Shown here one piece after another: positions 1-16,100 of a stretch of 64,000 bases of DNA. The translations under genes and the position numbers were made by a program. Source of the stretch: Dryomyza anilis. Lineage: Eukaryota; Arthropoda; Insecta; Diptera; Dryomyzidae. Position 1 is the stretch's first letter, and the number at the start of each line of letters is the position of its first letter. Where the stretch lies: the NCBI GenBank assembly GCA_951804985.1, contig OX638133.1:71430367-71494366 (forward strand). The letters run 5' to 3'. The notes below the pieces were generated by a model. That model had not been told where the DNA came from. It searched no databases and was given only the letters and a program-made list of their open reading frames with translations.

Positions 1-723
1 CGTCCTAGAGGGTTGAAAATAGGCGCATTTTATAGACATTGAATGCCTAATTTTTCACTGTAAATTTCATATAATTCGATCGGTGGGTTTAGGAATAATC
101 AGGTTTTGAAAAATCGATTTTTACAAAATTTCTTTAATTGGCCATAACTCCTAAACGGAGCGTCCTAGACGGTTGAAAGTAGGCGCATTTTATAGACATT
201 GAATGCCTAATTTTTCACTGTAAATTTAATATAATTCGATTTTTACAAAATTTCTTTAAATGGCCATAACTCCTAAACGGAGCGTCCTAAAGGGTTGAAA
301 GTAGGCGCATTTCATAGACATTGAATGCCTAATTTTTCACTGTAAATTTCATATAATTCGATCGGTGGGTTTAGGAATAATCAGGTTTTGAAAAATCGAT
401 TTTTACAAAATTCTATAATTGGCCATAACTCCTAAACGGAGCGTCCTAGAGGGTGGAAAGTAGGCGCATTTTATAGACATTGAATGCCTAATTTTTCACT
501 GTAAATTTCATATAATTCGATCGGTGGGTTTAGGAATAATCATGTTTTGAAAATCGATTTTTACAAAATTTCTTTAATTGGCCATAACTCCTAAACAGAG
601 CGTCCTAGAGGGTGGAAAGTAGGCGCATTTTATAGACATTGAATGCCTAATTTTTCACTGTAAATTTCATATAATTCGATTTTTACAAAAATTTCTTTAA
701 TTGGCCATAACTCCTAAACGGAG
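1..723 (+). repeat. Higher-order repeat block, copy 1 (5 monomers, 723 bp)
   Basis: Five monomers of 160, 122, 159, 159 and 123 bp, opened by the marker monomer with gagggttgaaaatagg. The same order and lengths return at 724-1446 with near identity. Confidence 0.93.
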
Positions 724-1446
724 CGTCCTAGAGGGTTGAAAATAGGCGCATTTTATAGACATTGAATGCCTAATTTTTCACTGTAAATTTCATATAATTC
801 GATCGGTGGGTTTAGGAATAATCAGGTTTTGAAAAATCGATTTTTACAAAATTTCTTTAATTGGCCATAACTCCTAAACGGAGCGTCCTAGACGGTTGAA
901 AGTAGGCGCATTTTATAGACATTGAATGCCTAATTTTTCACTGTAAATTTAATATAATTCGATTTTTACAAAATTTCTTTAAATGGCCATAACTCCTAAA
1001 CGGAGCGTCCTAAAGGGTTGAAAGTAGGCGCATTTCATAGACATTGAATGCCTAATTTTTCACTGTAAATTTCATATAATTCGATCGGTGGGTTTAGGAA
1101 TAATCAGGTTTTGAAAAATCGATTTTTACAAAATTCTATAATTGGCCATAACTCCTAAACGGAGCGTCCTAGAGGGTGGAAAGTAGGCGCATTTTATAGA
1201 CATTGAATGCCTAATTTTTCACTGTAAATTTCATATAATTCGATCGGTGGGTTTAGGAATAATCATGTTTTGAAAATCGATTTTTACAAAATTTCTTTAA
1301 TTGGCCATAACTCCTAAACAGAGCGTCCTAGAGGGTGGAAAGTAGGCGCATTTTATAGACATTGAATGCCTAATTTTTCACTGTAAATTTCATATAATTC
1401 GATTTTTACAAAAATTTCTTTAATTGGCCATAACTCCTAAACGGAG
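724..1446 (+). repeat. Higher-order repeat block, copy 2
   Basis: Same five-monomer order and total length (723 bp) as 1-723, including the monomer with the shortened aaattctataatt tract, so the block was amplified as one unit. Confidence 0.93.
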
Positions 1447-3420
1447 CGTCCTAGAGGGTTGAAAATAGGCGCATTTTATAGACATTGAATGCCTATTTTT
1501 TCACTGTAAATTTCATATAATTCGATCGGTGGGTTTAGGAATAATCAGGTTTTGAAAAATCGATTTTTACAAAATTTCTTTAATTGGCCATAACTCCTAA
1601 ACGGAGCGTCCTAGACGGTTGAAAGTAGGCGCATTTTATAGACATTGAATGCCTAATTTTTCACTGTAAATTTCATATAATTCGATTTTTACAAAATTTC
1701 TTTAAATGGCCATAACTCCTAAACGGAGCGTCCTAAAGGGTTGAAAGTAGGCGCATTTCATAGACATTGAATGCCTAATTTTTCACTGTAAATTTCATAT
1801 AATTCGATCGGTGGGTTTAGGAATAATCAGGTTTTGAAAAATCGATTTTTACAAAATTTCTATAATTGGCCATAACTCCTAAACGGAGCGTCCTAGAGGG
1901 TGGAAAGTAGGCGCATTTTATAGACATTGAATGCCTAATTTTTCACTGTAAATTTCATATAATTCGATTTTTACAAAATTTCTTTAATTGGCCATAACTC
2001 CTAAACGGAGCGTCCTAGAGGGTGGAAAGTAGGCGCATTTTATAGACATTGAATGCCTAATTTTTCACTGTAAATTTCATATAAATCGATTTTTACAAAA
2101 TTTCTTTAATTGGCCATAACTCCTAAACGGAGCGTCCTAAAGGGTTGAAAGTAGGCGCATTTCATAGACATTGAATGCCTAATTTTTCACTGTAAATTTC
2201 ATATAATTCGATCGGTGGGTTTAGGAATAATCAGGTTTTGAAAAATCGATTTTTACAAAATTTCTATAATTGGCCATAACTCCTAAACGGAGCGTCCTAG
2301 AGGGTGGAAAGTAGGCGCATTTTATAGACATTGAATGCCTAATTTTTCACTGTAAATTTCATATAATTCGATCGGTGGGTTTAGGAATAATCATGTTTTG
2401 AAAATCGATTTTTACAAAATTTCTTTAATTGGCCATAACTCCTAAACAGAGCGTCCTAGAGGGTGGAAAGTAGGCGCATTTTATAGACATTGAATGCCTA
2501 ATTTTTCACTGTAAATTTCATATAATTCGATTTTTACAAAAATTTCTTTAATTGGCCATAACTCCTAAACGGAGCGTCCTAGAGGGTTGAAAATAGGCGC
2601 ATTTTATAGACATTGAATGCCTATTTTTTCACTGTAAATTTCATATAATTCGATCGGTGGGTTTAGGAATAATCAGGTTTTGAAAAATCGATTTTTACAA
2701 AATTTCTTTAATTGGCCATAACTCCTAAACGGAGCGTCCTAGACGGTTGAAAGTAGGCGCATTTTATAGACATTGAATGCCTAATTTTTCACTGTAAATT
2801 TCATATAATTCGATTTTTACAAAATTTCTTTAAATGGCCATAACTCCTAAACGGAGCGTCCTAAAGGGTTGAAAGTAGGCGCATTTCATAGACATTGAAT
2901 GCCTAATTTTTCACTGTAAATTTCATATAATTCGATCGGTGGGTTTAGGAATAATCATGTTTTGAAAATCGATTTTTACAAAATTTCTTTAATTGGCCAT
3001 AACTCCTAAACAGAGCGTCCTAGAGGGTGGAAAGTAGGCGCATTTTATAGACATTGAATGCCTAATTTTTCACTGTAAATTTCATATAATTCGATTTTTA
3101 CAAAAATTTCTTTAATTGGCCATAACTCCTAAACGGAGCGTCCTAGAGGGTTGAAAATAGGCGCATTTTATAGACATTGAATGCCTAATTTTTCACTGTA
3201 AATTTCATATAATTCGATCGGTGGGTTTAGGAATAATCAGGTTTTGAAAAATCGATTTTTACAAAATTTCTTTAATTGGCCATAACTCCTAAACGGAGCG
3301 TCCTAGACGGTTGAAAGTAGGCGCATTTTATAGACATTGAATGCCTAATTTTTCACTGTAAATTTCATATAATTCGATTTTTACAAAATTTCTTTAATTG
3401 GCCATAACTCCTAAACGGAG

Positions 3421-4143
3421 CGTCCTAGAGGGTTGAAAATAGGCGCATTTTATAGACATTGAATGCCTAATTTTTCACTGTAAATTTCATATAATTCGAT
3501 CGGTGGGTTTAGGAATAATCAGGTTTTGAAAAATCGATTTTTACAAAATTTCTTTAATTGGCCATAACTCCTAAACGGAGCGTCCTAGACGGTTGAAAGT
3601 AGGCGCATTTTATAGACATTGAATGCCTAATTTTTCACTGTAAATTTCATATAATTCGATTTTTACAAAATTTCTTTAAATGGCCATAACTCCTAAACGG
3701 AGCGTCCTAAAGGGTTGAAAGTAGGCGCATTTCATAGACATTGAATGCCTAATTTTTCACTGTAAATTTCATATAATTCGATCGGTGGGTTTAGGAATAA
3801 TCAGGTTTTGAAAAATCGATTTTTACAAAATTCTATAATTGGCCATAACTCCTAAACGGAGCGTCCTAGAGGGTGGAAAGTAGGCGCATTTTATAGACAT
3901 TGAATGCCTAATTTTTCACTGTAAATTTCATATAATTCGATCGGTGGGTTTAGGAATAATCATGTTTTGAAAATCGATTTTTACAAAATTTCTTTAATTG
4001 GCCATAACTCCTAAACAGAGCGTCCTAGAGGGTGGAAAGTAGGCGCATTTTATAGACATTGAATGCCTAATTTTTCACTGTAAATTTCATATAATTCGAT
4101 TTTTACAAAAATTTCTTTAATTGGCCATAACTCCTAAACGGAG
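3421..4143 (+). repeat. Higher-order repeat block, copy 3
   Basis: Again 723 bp and the same monomer order, differing from the first copy by single changes (for example taaatttcat for taaatttaat near 3645). The marker monomer also opens blocks of other lengths at 1447, 2575, 3139, 4144 and 5512, so the array mixes several higher-order forms. Confidence 0.9.
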
Positions 4144-7100
4144 CGTCCTAGAGGGTTGAAAATAGGCGCATTTTATAGACATTGAATGCCTATTTTTTCA
4201 CTGTAAATTTCATATAATTCGATCGGTGGGTTTAGGAATAATCAGGTTTTGAAAAATCGATTTTTACAAAATTTCTTTAATTGGCCATAACTCCTAAACG
4301 GAGCGTCCTAGACGGTTGAAAGTAGGCGCATTTTATAGACATTGAATGCCTAATTTTTCACTGTAAATTTCATATAATTCGATTTTTACAAAATTTCTTT
4401 AAATGGCCATAACTCCTAAACGGAGCGTCCTAAAGGGTTGAAAGTAGGCGCATTTCATAGACATTGAATGCCTAATTTTTCACTGTAAATTTCATATAAT
4501 TCGATCGGTGGGTTTAGGAATAATCAGGTTTTGAAAAATCGATTTTTACAAAATTTCTATAATTGGCCATAACTCCTAAACGGAGCGTCCTAGAGGGTGG
4601 AAAGTAGGCGCATTTTATAGACATTGAATGCCTAATTTTTCACTGTAAATTTCATATAATTCGATCGGTTGGTTTAGGAATAATCAGGTTTTGAAAATCG
4701 ATTTTTACAAAATTTTTTTAATTGGCCATAACTCCTAAACTGAGCGTCCTAGAGGGTGGAAAGTAGGCGCATTTTATAGACATTTTTACAAAATGTCTTT
4801 AATTGGCCATAACTCCTAAACGGAGCGTCCTAGAGGGTGGAAAGTAGGCGCATTTTATAGACATTGAATGCCTAATTTTTCACTGTAAATTTCATATAAT
4901 TCGATTTTTACAAAATTTCTTTAATTGGCCATAACTCCTAAACGGAGCGTCCTAGAGGGTGGAAAGTAGGCGCATTTTATAGACATTGAATGCCTAATTT
5001 TTCACTGTAAATTTCATATAATTCGATTTTTACAAAATTTCTTTAATTGGCCATAACTCCTAAACGGAGCGTCCTAAAGGGTTGAAAGTAGGCGCATTTC
5101 ATAGACATTGAATGCCTAATTTTTCACTGTAAATTTCATATAATTCGATCGGTGGGTTTAGGAATAATCAGGTTTTGAAAAATCGATTTTTACAAAATTT
5201 CTATAATTGGCCATAACTCCTAAACGGAGCGTCCTAGAGGGTGGAAAGTAGGCGCATTTTATAGACATTGAATGCCTAATTTTTCACTGTAAATTTCATA
5301 TAATTCGATCGGTGGGTTTAGGAATAATCATGTTTTGAAAATCGATTTTTACAAAATTTCTTTAATTGGCCATAACTCCTAAACAGAGCGTCCTAGAGGG
5401 TGGAAAGTAGGCGCATTTTATAGACATTGAATGCCTAATTTTTCACTGTAAATTTCATATAATTCGATTTTTACAAAAATTTCTTTAATTGGCCATAACT
5501 CCTAAACGGAGCGTCCTAGAGGGTTGAAAATAGGCGCATTTTATAGACATTGAATGCCTATTTTTTCACTGTAAATTTCATATAATTCGATCGGTGGGTT
5601 TAGGAATAATCAGGTTTTGAAAAATCGATTTTTACAAAATTTCTTTAATTGGCCATAACTCCTAAACGGAGCGTCCTAGACGGTTGAAAGTAGGCGCATT
5701 TTATAGACATTGAATGCCTAATTTTTCACTGTAAATTTCATATAATTCGATTTTTACAAAATTTCTTTAAATGGCCATAACTCCTAAACGGAGCGTCCTA
5801 AAGGGTTGAAAGTAGGCGCATTTCATAGACATTGAATGCCTAATTTTTCACTGTAAATTTCATATAATTCGATCGGTGGGTTTAGGAATAATCAGGTTTT
5901 GAAAAATCGATTTTTACAAAATTTCTATAATTGGCCATAACTCCTAAACGGAGCGTCCTAGAGGGTGGAAAGTAGGCGCATTTTATAGACATTGAATGCC
6001 TAATTTTTCACTGTAAATTTCATATAATTCGATCGGTTGGTTTAGGAATAATCAGGTTTTGAAAATCGATTTTTACAAAATTTCTTTAATTGGCCATAAC
6101 TCCTAAACTGAGCGTCCTAGAGGGTGGAAAGTAGGCGCATTTTATAGACATTTTTACAAAATGTCTTTAATTGGCCATAACTCCTAAACGGAGCGTCCTA
6201 GAGGGTGGAAAGTAGGCGCATTTTATAGACATTGAATGCCTAATTTTTCACTGTAAATTTCATATAATTCGATTTTTACAAAATTTCTTTAATTGGCCAT
6301 AACTCCTAAACGGAGCGTCCTAGAGGGTGGAAAGTAGGCGCATTTTATAGACATTGAATGCCTAATTTTTCACTGTAAATTTCATATAATTCGATTTTTA
6401 CAAAATTTCTTTAATTGGCCATAACTCCTAAACGGAGCGTCCTAAAGGGTTGAAAGTAGGCGCATTTCATAGACATTGAATGCCTAATTTTTCACTGTAA
6501 ATTTCATATAATTCGATCGGTGGGTTTAGGAATAATCAGGTTTTGAAAAATCGATTTTTACAAAATTTCTTTAATTGGCCATAACACCTAAACGGAGCGT
6601 CCTAGAGGGTTGAAAGTAGGCGGATTTTATAGACATTGAATGCCTAATTTTTCACTGTAAATTTCATATAATTCGATTTTTACAAAATTTCTTTAATTGG
6701 CCATAACTCCTAAACGGAGCGTCCTAGACGGTTGAAAGTAGGCGCATTTTATAGACATTGAATGCCTAATTTTTCACTGTAAATTTCATATAATTCGATT
6801 TTTACAAAATTTCTTTAAATGGCCATAACTCCTAAACGGAGCGTCCTAAAGGGTTGAAAGTAGGCGCATTTCATAGACATTGAATGCCTAATTTTTCACT
6901 GTAAATTTCATATAATTCGATCGGTGGGTTTAGGAATAATCATGTTTTGAAAATCGATTTTTACAACATTTCTTTAATTGGCCATAACTCCTAAACAGAG
7001 CGTCCTAGAGGGTGGAAAGTAGGCGCATTTTATAGGCATTGAATGCCTAATTTTTCACTGTAAATTTCATATAATTCGATTTTTACAAAAATTTCTTTAA

Positions 7101-10100
7101 TTGGCCATAACTCCTAAACGGAGCGTCCTAGACGGTTGAAAGTAGGCGCATTTTATAGACATTGAATGCCTAATTTTTCACTGTAAATTTCATATAATTC
7201 GATTTTTACAAAATTTCTTTAAATGGCCATAACTCCTAAACAGAGCGTCCTAGAGGGTTGAAAGTAGGCGCATTTTATAGACATTGAATGCCTAATTTTT
7301 CACTGTAAATTTCATATAATTCGATTTTTACAAAATTTCTTTAAATGGCCATAACTCCTAAACGGAGCGTCCTAAAGGGTTGAAAGTAGGCGCATTTTAT
7401 AGACATTGAATGCCTAATTTTTCACTGTAAATTTCATATAATTCGATTTTTACAAAATTTCTTTAAATGGCCATAACTCCTAAACGGAGCGTCCTAAAGG
7501 GTTGAAAGTAGGCGCATTTCATAGACATTGAATGCCTAATTTTTCACTGTAAATTTCATATAATTCGATCGGTGGGTTTAGGAATAATCAGGTTTTGAAA
7601 AATCGATTTTTACAAAATTTCTTTAATTGGCCATAACTCCTAAACAGAGCGTCCTAGAGGGTTGAAAGTAGGCGCATTTTATAGACATTGAATGCCTAAT
7701 TTTTCACTGTAAATTTCATATAATTCGATTTTTACAAAATTTCTTTAATTGGCCATAACTCCTAAACGGAGCGTCCTAGAGGGTGGAAAGTAGGCGCATT
7801 TTATAGACATTAAATGCCTAATTTTTCACTGTAAATTTCATATAATTCGATTTTTACAAAATTTCTTTAATTGGCCATAACTCCTAAACGGAGCGTCCTA
7901 GAGGGTGGAAAGTAGGCGCATTTTATAGACATTGAATGCGTAATTTTTCACTGTAAATATCATATAATTCGATTTTTACAAAATTTCTTTAATTGGCCAT
8001 AACTCCTAAACGGAGCGTCCTAGAGGGTGGAAAGTAGGCGCATTTTATAGACATTGAATGCCTAATTTTTCACTGTAAATTTCATATAATTCGATTTTTA
8101 CAAAATTTCTTTAATTGGCCATAACTCCTAAACGGAGCGTCCTAGAGGGTGGAAAGTAGGCGCATTTTATAGACATTAAATGCCTAATTTTTCACTGTAA
8201 ATTTCATATAATTCGATTTTTACAAAATTTCTTTAATTGGCCATAACTCCTAAACGGAGCGTCCTAGAGGGTGGAAAGTAGGCTCATTTTATAGACATTG
8301 AATGCCTAATTTTTCACTGTAAATTTCATATAATTCGATTTTTACAAAAAGTCTTTAATTGGCCATAACACCTAAACGGAGCGTCCTAGAGGGTGGAAAG
8401 TAGGCGCATTTTATAGACATTGAATGCCTAATTTTTCACTGTAAATTTCATATAATTCGATTTTTACAAAATTTCTTTAATTGGCCATAACTCCTAAACG
8501 GAGCGTCCTAGAGGGTGGAAAGTAGGCGCATTTTATAGACATTAAATGCCTAATTTTTCACTGTAAATTTCATATAATTCGATTTTTACAAAATTTCTTT
8601 AATTGGCCATAACTCCTAAACGGAGCGTCCTAGAGGGTGGAAAGTAGGCGCATTTTATAGACATTGAATGCCTAATTTTTCACTGTAAATTTCATATAAT
8701 TCGATTTTTACAAAAAGTCTTTAATTGGCCATAACTCCTAAACGGAGCGTCCTAGAGGGTTGAAAATAGGCGCATTTTATAGACATTGAATGCCTATTTT
8801 TTCAATGTAAATTTCATATAATTCGATCGGTGGGTTTAGGAATAATCATGTTTTGAAAATCGATTTTTACAAAATTTCTTTAATTGGCCATAACTCCTAA
8901 ACGGAGCGTCCTAGAGGGTGGAAGTAGGCGCATTTTATAGACATTGAATGCCTAATTTTTCACTGTAAATTTCATATAATTCGATTTTTACAAAAATTTC
9001 TTTAATTGGCCATAACTCCTAAACGGAGCGTCCTAGAGGGCTGAAAATAGGCGCATTTTATAGACATTGAATGCCTAATTTTTCACTGTAAATTTCATAT
9101 AATTCGATTTTTACAAAATTTCTTTAATTGGCCATAACTCCTAAACGGAGCGTCCTAAAGGGTTGAAAGTAGGCGCATTTCATAGACATTGAATGCCTAA
9201 TTTTTCACTGTAAATTTCAAATAATTCGATCGGTGGGTTTAGGAATAATCAGGTTTTGAAAAATCGATTTTTACAAAATTTCTTTAATTGGCCATAACTC
9301 CTAAACGGAGCGTCCTAGAGGGTGGAAAGTAGGCTCATTTTATAGACATTGAATGCCTAATTTTTCACTGTTAATTTCATAAATTTCGATCAGTGGGTTT
9401 AGGAATAATCATGTTTTGAAAATCGATTTTTTCAAAATTTCTTTAATTGGCCATAACTCCTAAACGGAGCGTCCTAGAGGGTGGAAAGTAGGCGCATTTT
9501 ATAGACATTGAATGCCTAATTTTTCACTGTAAATTTCATATAATTCGATTTTTACAAAATTTCTTTAATTGGCCATAACTCCTAAACGGAGCGTCCTAGA
9601 GGGTGGAAAGTAGGCGCATTTTATAGACATTGAATGCCTAATTTTTCACTGTAAATTTCATATAATTCGATTTTTACAAAATTTCTTTAATTGGCCATAA
9701 CTCCTAAACGGAGCGTCCTAGAGGGTGGAAAGTAGGCGCATTTTATAGACATTGAATGCCTAATTTTTCACTGTAAATTTCATATAATTCGATTTTTACA
9801 AAAAGTCTTTAATTGGCCATAACTCCTAAACGGAGCGTCCTAGAGGGTGGAAAGTAGGCGCATTTTATAGACATTGAATGCCTAATTTTTCACAGTTAAT
9901 GCAAATCGATTTTTACAAAATTTCTTTAATTGGCTATAACTCCTAAACGGAGCGTCCTAGAGGGTGGAAAGTAGGCGCATTTTATAGACATTGAATGCCT
10001 AATTTTTCACTGTAAATTTCATACAATTCGATTTTTACAAAATTTCTTTAATTGGCCATAACTCCTAAACGGAGCGTCCAAGAGGGTTGAAAGTAGGCTC

Positions 10101-13100
10101 ATTTTATAGACATTGAATGCCTATTTTTTCACTGTAAATTTCATATAATTCGATCGGTGGGTTTAGGAATAATTATGTTTTGAAAATCGATTTTTACAAA
10201 ATTTCTTTAAATGGCCATAACTCCTAAACGGAGCGTCCTAGATGGTTGAAAGTAGGCGCATTTTATAGACATTGAATGCCTATTTTTTCACTGTAAATTT
10301 CATATAATTCGATCGGTGGGTTTAGGAATAATCATGTTTTGAAAATCGATTTTTACAAAATTTCTTTAATTGGCCATAACTCCTAAACGGAGCGTCCTAG
10401 AGGGTGGAAAGTAGGCGCATTTTATAGACATTGAATGCCCAATTTTTGACTGTAAATTTCTTATAATTCGATCGGTGGGTTTAGGAATAATCAGGTTTTG
10501 CAAATCGATTTTTACAAAATTTCTTTAATTGGTTGAAAGTAGGCGCATTTTATAGACATTGAATGCCTAATATTTCACTGTAAATTTCATTTAATTCGAT
10601 CGGTGGGTTTAGGAATAATCAGGTTTTGCAAATCGATTTTTACAAAATTTCTTTAATTGGCCATAACTCCTAAACGGAGCGTCCTAGAGGGTTGAAAGTA
10701 GGCTCATTTTATAGACATTGAATGCCTAATTTTTCACTGTAAATTTCATACAATTCGATTTTTACAAAATTTCTTTAATTGGCCATAACTCCTAAACTGA
10801 GCGTCCTAGAGGGTGGAAAGTAGGCGCATTTTATAGACATTGAATGCCTAATTTTTGACTGGAAATTTCTTATAATTCGATCGGTGGGTTTAGGAATAAT
10901 CAGGTTTTGCAAATCGATTTTTACAAAATTTCTTTAATTGGTTGAAAGTAGGCGCATTTTATAGACATTGAATGCCTAATTTTTCACTGTAAATTTCATA
11001 TAATTCGATCGGTGGGTTTAGGAATAATCAGGTTTTGAAAAATCGACTTTTACAAAATTGCTTTAATTGGCCATAACTCCTAAACGGAGCGTCCTAGAGG
11101 GTGGAAAGTAGGAGCATTTTATAGACATTGAAAGCATAAATTTTCACTGTAAATTTCATATAATTCGATCGGTGGGTTTAGGAATAATCATGTTTTGAAA
11201 ATCGATTTTTACAAAATTTCTCTAATTGGCCATAACTCCTAAACGGAGCGTCCTAGAGGGTGGAAAGTAGGCGCATTTTATAGACATTGAATGCCTATTT
11301 TTTCACTGTAAATTTCATATAATTCGATTTTTACAAAATTTCTTTAATTGGCCATAACTCCTAAACTGAGCGTCCTAGAGTGTGGAAAGTAGGCGCATTT
11401 TATAGACATTTTTACAAAATGTCTTTAATTGGCCATAACTCCTAAACGGAGCGTCCTAGAGGGTTGAAAGTAGGCTCATTTTATAGACATTGAATGCCTA
11501 ATTTTTCACTGTAAATTTCATACAATTCGATTTTTACAAAATTTCTTTAATTGGCCATAACTCCTAAACGGAGCGTCCTAGAGGGTGGAAAGTAGGCGCA
11601 TTTTATAGACATTGAATGCCTAATTTTTCACTGTAAATTTCATATAATTCGATTTTTACAAAATGTCTTTAATTGGCCATAACTCCTAAATTTCATATAA
11701 TTCGATTTTTACAAAAAGTCTTTAATTGGCCATAACTCCTAAACGGAGCGTCCTAGAGGGTGGAAAGTAGGCGCATTTTATAGACATTGAATGCCTAATT
11801 TTTCACAGTTAATGCAAATCGATTTTTACAAAATTTCTTTAATTGGCCATAACTCCTAAACGGAGCGTCCTAGAGGGTTGAAAGTAGGCTCATTTTATAG
11901 ACATTGAATGCCTAATTTTTCACTGTAAATTTCATACAATTCGATTTTTACAAAATTTCTTTAATTGGCCATAACTCCTAAACTGAGCGTCCTAGAGGGT
12001 GGAAAGTAGGCGCATTTTATAGACATTGAATGCCTATTTTTTCACTGTAAATTTCATATAATTCGATCGGTGGGTTTAGGAATAATCAGGTTTTGAAAAA
12101 TCGATTTTTACAAAATTTCTTAAAACTCCTAAACGGAGCGTCCTAGAGGGTTGAAAGTAGGCGCATTTTATAGACATTGAATGCCTAATTTTTCACTGTA
12201 AATATCATATAATTCGATCGGTGGATTTAGGAATAATCAGGTTTTGAAAAATCGATTTTTACAAAATTTCTTTAATTGGCCATAACTCCTAAACGGAGCG
12301 TCCTAGAGGGTGGAAAGTAGGCGCATTTTATAGACATTGAATGCCTATTTTTTCACTGTAAATTTCATATAATTCGATTTTTACAAAATTTCTTTAATTG
12401 GCCATAACTTCTAAACTGAGCGTCCTAGAGTGTGGAAAGTAGGCGCATTTTATAGACATTTTTACAAAATGTCTTTAATTGGCCATAACTCCTAAACGGA
12501 GCGTCCTAGAGGGTTGAAAGTAGGCTCATTTTATAGACATTGAATGCCTAATTTTTCACTGTAAATTTCATACAATTCGATTTTTACAAAATTTCTTTAA
12601 TTGGCCATAACTCCTAAACGGAGCGTCCTAGAGGGTGGAAAGTAGGCGCATTTTATAGACATTGAATGCCTAATTTTTCACTGTAAATTTCATATAATTC
12701 GATTTTTACAAAATGTCTTTAATTGGCCATAACTCCTAAACGGAGCGTCCTAGAGGGTTGAAAGTAGGCTCATTTTATAGACATTGAATGCCTAATTTTT
12801 CACTGTAAATTTCATACAATTCGATTTTTACAAAATTTCTTTAATTGGCCATAACTCCTAAACGGAGCGTCCTAGAGGGTGGAAAGTAGGCGCATTTTAT
12901 AGACATTGAATGCCTAATTTTTCACTGTAAATTTCATATAATTCGATTTTTACAAAATGTCTTTAATTGGCCATAACTCCTAAACGGAGCGTCCTAGAGG
13001 GTTGAAAGTAGGCTCATTTTATAGACATTGAATGCCTAATTTTTCACTGTAAATTTCATACAATTCGATTTTTACAAAATTTCTTTAATTGGCCATAACT

Positions 13101-16100
13101 CCTAAACGGAGCGTCCTAGAGGGTGGAAAGTAGGCGCATTTTATAGACATTGAATGCCTAATTTTTCACTGTAAATTTCATATAATTCGATTTTTACAAA
13201 ATTTCTTTAATTGGCCATAACTCCTAAACGGAGCGTCCTAAAGGGTTGAAAGTAGGCGCATTTCATAGACATTGAATGCCTAATTTTTCACTGTAAATTT
13301 CATATAATTCGATCGGTGGGTTTAGGAATAATCAGGTTTTGAAAATTTAATTTTTACAAAATTTCTTTAATTGGCCATAACTCCTAAACGGAGCGTCCTA
13401 GAGGGTTGAAAGTAGGCGCATTTTATAGACATTGAATGCCTAATTTTTCACTGTAAATTTCATACAATTCGATTTTTACAAAATTTCTTTAATTGGCCAT
13501 AACTCCTAAACGGAGCGTCCTAGAGGGTGGAAAGTAGGCGCATTTTATAGACATTGAATGCCTAATTTTTCACTGTAAATTTCATATAATTCGATTTTTA
13601 CAAAATTTCTTTAATTGACCATAACTCCTAAACGGAGCGTCCTAGACGGTGGAAAGTAGGCGCATTTTATAGACATTGAATGCCTAATTTTTCACTGTAA
13701 ATTTCATATAATTCGATCGGTGGGTTTAGGAATAATCAGGTTTTGAAAATTTAATTTTTACAAAATTTCTTTAATTGGCCATAACTCCTAAACGGAGCGT
13801 CCTAAAGGGTGGAAAGTAGGCGCATTTTATAGACATTGAATTTCATATAATTCGATTTTTACAAAAAGTCTTTAATTGGCCATAACTCCTAAACGGAGCG
13901 TCCTAGAGGGTGGAAAGTAGGCGCATTTTATAGACATTGAATGCCTAATTTTTCACTGTAAATTTCATATAATTCGATTTTTACAAAATTTCTTTAATTG
14001 ACCATAACTCCTAAACGGAGCGTCCTAGACGGTGGAAAGTAGGCGCATTTTATAGACATTGAATGCCTAATTTTTCACTGTAAATTTCATATAATTCGAT
14101 TTTTACAAAAAGTCTTTAATTGGCCATAACTCCTAAACGGAGCGTCCTAGAGGGTGGAAAGTAGGCGCATTTTATAGACATTGAATGCCTAATTTTTCAC
14201 TGTAAATTTCATATAATTCGATTTTTACAAAATTTCTTTAATTGGCCATAACTCCTAAACGGAGCGTCCTAGAGGGTGGAAAGTAGGCGCATTTTATAGA
14301 CATTGAATGCCTAATTTTTCACTGTAAATTTCATATAATTCGATTTTTACAAAAAGTCTTTAATTGGCCATAACTCCTAAACGGAGCGTCCTAGAGGGTG
14401 GAAAGTAGGAGCATTTTATAGACATTGAAAGCATAAATTTTCACTGTAAATTTCATATAATTCGATCGGTGGGTTTAGGAATAATCATGTTTTGAAAATC
14501 GATTTTTACAAAATTTCTTTAATTGGCCATAACTCCTAAACGGAGCGTCCTAGAGGGTTGAAAGTAGGCTCATTTTATAGACATTGAATGCCTAATTTTT
14601 CACTGTAAATTTCATACAATTCGATTTTTACAAAATTTCTTTAATTGGCCATAACTCCTAAACGGAGCGTCCTAGAGGGTGGAAAGTAGGCGCATTTTAT
14701 AGACATTGATTGCCTAATTTTTCACTGTAAATTTCATATAATTCGATTTTTACAAAATTTCTTTAATTGGCCATAACTCCTAAACGGAGCGTCTTAGAGG
14801 GTGGAAAGTAGGCGCATTTTATAGACATTGAATGCCTAATATTTCACTGTAAATTTCATATAATTCGATTTTTACAAAATGTCTTTAATTGACCATAACT
14901 CCTAAACGGAGCGTCCTAGAGGGTTGAAAGTAGGCTCATTTTATAGACATTGAATGCCTAATTTTTCACTGTAAATTTCATACAATTCGATTTTTACAAA
15001 ATTTCTTTAATTGGCCATAACTCCTAAACGGAGCGTCCTAGAGGGTGGAAAGTAGGCGCATTTTATAGACATTGAATGCCTAATTTTTCAATGTAAATTT
15101 CATATAATTCGATTTTTACAAAATTTCTTTAATTGGCCATAACTCCTAAACGGAGCGTCCTAAAGACTTGAAAGTAGGCGCATTTCATAGACATTGAATG
15201 CCTAATTTTTCACTGTAAATTTCATATAATTCGATCGGTGGGTTTAGGAATAATCAGGTTTTGAAAATTCAATTTTTACAAAATTTCTTTAATTGGCCAT
15301 AACTCCTAAACGGAGCGTCCTAGAGGGTTGAAAGTAGGCGCATTTTATAGACATTGAATGCCTAATTTTTCACTGTAAATTTCATACATTTCGATTTTTA
15401 CAAAATTTCTTTAATTGGCCATAACTCCTAAACGGAGCGTCCTAGAGGGTGGAAAGTAGGCGCATTTTATAGACATTGAATGCCTAATTTTTCACTGTAA
15501 ATTTCATATAATTCGATTTTTACAAAATTTCTTTAATTGGCCATAACTCCTAAACGGAGCGTCCTAGAGGGTTGAAAGTAGGCGCATTTTATAGACATTG
15601 AATGCGTAATTTTTCACTGGAATAATCATGTTTTGAAAATCGATTTTTTCAAAATTTTTTTTATTGGCCATAACTCCTAAACGGAGCGTCCTAGACGGTG
15701 GAAAGTAGGCGCATTTTATAGACATTGAATGCCTAATTTTTCACTGTAAATTTCATATAATTCGATTTTTACAAAATTTCTTTAATTGGCCATAACTCCT
15801 AAACGGAGCGTCCTAGAGGGTGGAAAGTAGGCGCATTTTATAGACATTGAATGCCTAATTTTTCACTGTAAATTTCATATAATTCGATTTTTACAAAAAG
15901 TCTTTAATTGGCCATAACTCCTAAACGGAGCGTCCTAGAGGGTTGAAAGTAGGCTCATTTTATAGACATTGAATGCCTATTTTTTCACTGTAAATTTCAT
16001 ATAATTCGATCGGTGGGTTTAGGAATAATTATGTTTTGAAAATCGATTTTTACAAAATTTCTTTAATTGGCCATAACTCCTAAACGGAGCGTCCTAGATG